A stretch of 64,000 nucleotides of DNA from Anadara kagoshimensis (lineage: Eukaryota; Mollusca; Bivalvia; Arcoida; Arcidae), in contig CM037861.1 in NCBI GenBank assembly GCA_021292105.1, forward strand, positions 49,909,920 through 49,973,919, in the 5' to 3' direction. This document shows positions 61,861-64,000 of this stretch, in pieces; positions within the stretch are counted from its first letter, which is position 1, and each line of letters starts with the position of its first letter. A program made the translations under genes and the position numbers. The notes below the pieces were generated by a model that had not been told where the DNA came from, did no database searches, and saw only the letters and a list, made by a program, of their open reading frames with translations.

Positions 61861-62180
61861 GACTGACTGACTGTGTGTCTGTCTGTCTGTCCGTGTAAAA
61901 TCTTGTCCGGGCCATATCTCATAGCTGTTTTGAAGGACTGTCATAAAACTTCAAATGAATCATCTTCATAGTCGTCCAAAAGTGTGTCATGACCTTGAAC
62001 CAAGATCATATCGGAAAGGTCAAGGTCGTGGGGAAACATAAAATGTTCTGTCGGGGATATTTCGCTCTCACGATGCAGTTCTAGTTTCATAAGCAATACA
62101 TATCTCGTCCACTCGCTAGCCAAGCTTCGACTTTTATTCGTCAGCTCAGTGTTAAACTTTTGACAGGTCTGTACTGTACT
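61572..62180. mobile_element. Family H element split by another repeat
   Basis: The left end GTCTGTCGAAAGTTTAACAT (61,580) and right end AAACTTTTGACAGGTCTGTA (62,153-62,172) are the two H termini. Between them lies a foreign block (about 61,690-62,090). A short direct duplication of the H left end precedes it (61,495-61,545 against 61,541-61,598). Confidence 0.6.
61690..62090 (+). repeat. TATACCCC-hairpin repeat with GTCT microsatellite
   Basis: It starts with TATACCCCCTGC, 15 intervening bases and GGGGATATA (hairpin), then AGGAATCACGATGTCTG, a long imperfect GTCT/GACT run (61,735-61,893), GTGTAAAATCTTGTCCGGGC, CATATCTCAT, TGTCATAAAACTTCAAATGA and ATGACCTTGAACCAAGATCA. This architecture is, from memory, a widespread mollusc repeat; I cannot name a class. 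The Asp-Arg-Gln-Thr frames over the run are artefacts. Confidence 0.7.
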
Positions 62181-62185
62181 CTACC

Positions 62186-62847
62186 AAAACTTTAAGTTTG
62201 ATCATTAAGCCGCTGATCAGTTTATTCGTTTAAAAGAACTTCGCTACAGGCAGTAATTTTTACAGTAATTAAAGTGTGTCCTAAAACTAATTGTCTCAAC
62301 TTGAAAAGCAGTCCTGATTTAGACATTTCCATGACTACGTGCGTGTTTCTTTGTTTTATGGTAGTTCGTATCTTCAAAAAACGTGTTTTTTTACTAATGA
62401 TATTGACCACTGAGCACTCGAGGCCCTTAACCATTTATAAGTACTATATTTCCAAGATCTTGTACTGGATGTTTAGCATCATCCACAATTGTATTCCAAT
62501 TCAGAGTTTAAAATAATGGAAAAATCAACATCAGAAATCATAAATATAAATTTCCAACGTACACTTAATCTTGGATATTTCTAAATTTATCACAATGTTA
62601 CAATATGTTATTATTTTTATAATTTTTTCAAGATGACATTTTCATTTGGAAATCGGGTAACCGATTTCTCATTTTCAGACAGACGTCTTTTTAGCAAAAA
62701 AATCCAAAAAGAATACATGATGTCTCAGCGAGTTTATTAGTTTATTAAAGAATACTGACATGGCCAGATTTCCCAAGCTATTTCTAGTCTGATAGTCCAT
62801 GTCTTGGCTTTTAATACATATACAAAAACTGAAATCAGACTTACAGA
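62186..62847. other. Unassigned sequence
   Basis: Opposed open frames at 62,222-62,516 have no motif. Confidence 0.4.
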
Positions 62848-62896
<49 letters not shown>

Positions 62897-62935
62897 TGTG
62901 TGTGTGTGTCACAATTAGGTCTATATATATATATA
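62848..62935. repeat. Compound microsatellite (CT, GT, AT)
   Basis: A CT run (62,850-62,892), then GT (62,893-62,910), then after ACAATTAGGTC an AT run (62,922-62,935). Confidence 0.95.
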
Positions 62936-62999
62936 AATTACACTTTGTTATCCAAATTCAAATACAGTCTCAAGAGGAATGTAAAAAATTTGAAAATTG

Positions 63000-63165
63000 G
63001 CAAATTACAAGTAAGGTTAATCACGTGAACACATGGCACAAGGGAATTGAGGCCGGATGCCCTGAAAGGGTACACCTCCTATATATCTTGGTTAACTACA
63101 TTCTCAAATGTAAAATTAAAATTTAAAATTAAAGGAACATATGAAATATATACCTAGGATAATTT
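63000..63165 (-). repeat. Family T repeat
   Basis: A reverse copy with GTAAGGTTAATCACGTGAAC, AATTGAGGCCGG, GGGTACACCTCCTATATA and ATACCTAGGATAATTTTGGA. CACGTG is at 63,022-63,027. Confidence 0.75.
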
Positions 63166-63414
63166 TGGACACAGAAACACCATATTGGTGAAGAAATTAT
63201 CAGTTGTACAAAGTCCGCGAAGTGAGAACAAGCACTACCATATCGTATTCAGTATGGCATCTAGCGGTATTGCAGTTGTTTAGTAGTCCAGAACGTCTTA
63301 TTCAATTGGAAACCATTTGTCGTTAATTACGCTTTAAAACTTAAAAAATATTATCCTAATTCCATGTTATACCAGCACTTCGAAAGATAACACTTGCACG
63401 TATAAAGAACTAGA

Positions 63415-63672
63415 AAAACTGTGAGCCACAAGCTCACAAAAAATACCCCCCGCTCCCCCACATAAAAAATCCATCGGATCAAAGTTTTAAATAGGAGGTG
63501 CACATCTACATTATATCACAAAGATTGTGCGAAAGTTTCATGAAAATCCATTGAAGGGTTTAGGAGGAGTTGCCGATAAGAGATAGGTACCTAAGGTGTA
63601 ACGGAAGGACGAAAGGACGGACGGACACCCTTATCACTATATACCCCCACTTTTTAAGAGGTGGGGTATAAA
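63415..63672 (+). repeat. Hairpin-ended 255-bp repeat
   Basis: It begins with the inverted pair TGTGAGC / GCTCACA (63,420-63,438) and ends with TATACCCCCAC / GTGGGGTATA (63,640-63,670). Inside are GGAGGTGCACATC, GAAAGTTTCATGAAAATCC and GGACGGACGGACACC. It is non-coding and less AT-rich than its surroundings. From memory this resembles a common bivalve repeat. The terminal hairpin is the same type as at 61,690. Confidence 0.7.
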
Positions 63673-64000
63673 AAAGACGAATATAAATAATATTGTTTAG
63701 TCTGGAGAGAAAGGGTCTGTAAACTACCAAAATTGCGACAGTGTCAGGTGAAAGATGATGTTATATATGATACTAACATATAATCAAAACCATATAAATC
63801 ATAAGACGTATATTGTAGTGAAGAACAAGTAGATATATTTATTATATACATATCATATTTTTGTTAAGGAAGTGTTTGTAATATAGGATATGTTTTCTGA
63901 TATATAGACGAACAATTGACATCGTTTAGTTTTTTAGAAAATGGTTCTTGATGTCTTTTGTCAATATTTGTTTCACCACAAATACATTTGTCGCAGTTTT
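63673..64000. other. Unassigned sequence
   Basis: No gene or repeat recognised up to the end of the window. Confidence 0.4.

Noticed and set aside
61705-61944. Open frames coding Asp-Arg-Gln-Thr repeats
   Set aside because: They are translations of the GTCT microsatellite in two frames, with no start context or flanking coding sequence.
62804-63028. Open frames with Ser-Leu repeats
   Set aside because: They are produced by the CT and GT microsatellites and run into a T repeat.

Overview
The window reads as AT-rich eukaryotic (metazoan) genomic DNA almost entirely built from transposable-element debris. No complete host gene, no rRNA or tRNA gene and no prokaryote-like operon is visible. The transposon mixture (probable Penelope-like reverse transcriptase with a YIDDV core, jockey/CR1-type LINE, mariner, PIF1-type helicase, tRNA-derived SINEs, and repeats with TATACCCC hairpins and GTCT microsatellites) resembles what is seen in marine bivalves, possibly a mussel. 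That assignment is from pattern memory, not a search.

Layout. 1-4,074 is mostly unassigned sequence with two pieces of a dispersed repeat, here called family T. From about 4,075 to 20,960 lies an 8.4-kb direct tandem duplication (unit A about 4,075-12,545; unit B about 12,605-20,960). The units differ by clean insertions: unit B carries a SINE with target-site duplication, a 245-bp inverted-repeat element and a family-G copy that A lacks; unit A carries a family-T copy and a roughly 430-bp segment with a strong hairpin that B lacks. Both units contain broken reverse-transcriptase pieces.

20.9-30.7 kb holds further RT and T fragments, a 232-bp MITE (25,770-26,001), a minus-strand relic of the N-terminal part of the same RT polyprotein (28,770-29,850) and a repeat built on a 157-bp tandem unit (family R3). 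30.7-44.7 kb has a decayed PIF1-like helicase (34,650-35,215, minus), an array of mini-exon-like repeats (about 36.0-36.3 kb), a nearly full-length mariner with both terminal inverted repeats but a dead transposase (36,318-37,570), and scattered T and G copies. 44.7-64 kb contains a CT-rich minisatellite (49.3-49.7 kb), a second tRNA-derived SINE (52.7-53.0 kb, minus), an R3 copy interrupted by a truncated LINE (55.07-56.7 kb), a foldback family H (48.8, 60.3, 61.1 and 61.6-62.2 kb; the last one is itself split by another repeat), and a hairpin-ended repeat at 63.4-63.7 kb.

The elements do not form a pathway. Their relation is stratigraphic: nested insertions and filled/empty paralogous sites give a relative order of events. 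Most boundaries were placed by eye and should be read as plus or minus about 10-20 bp, except where a duplication or terminal repeat fixes them.
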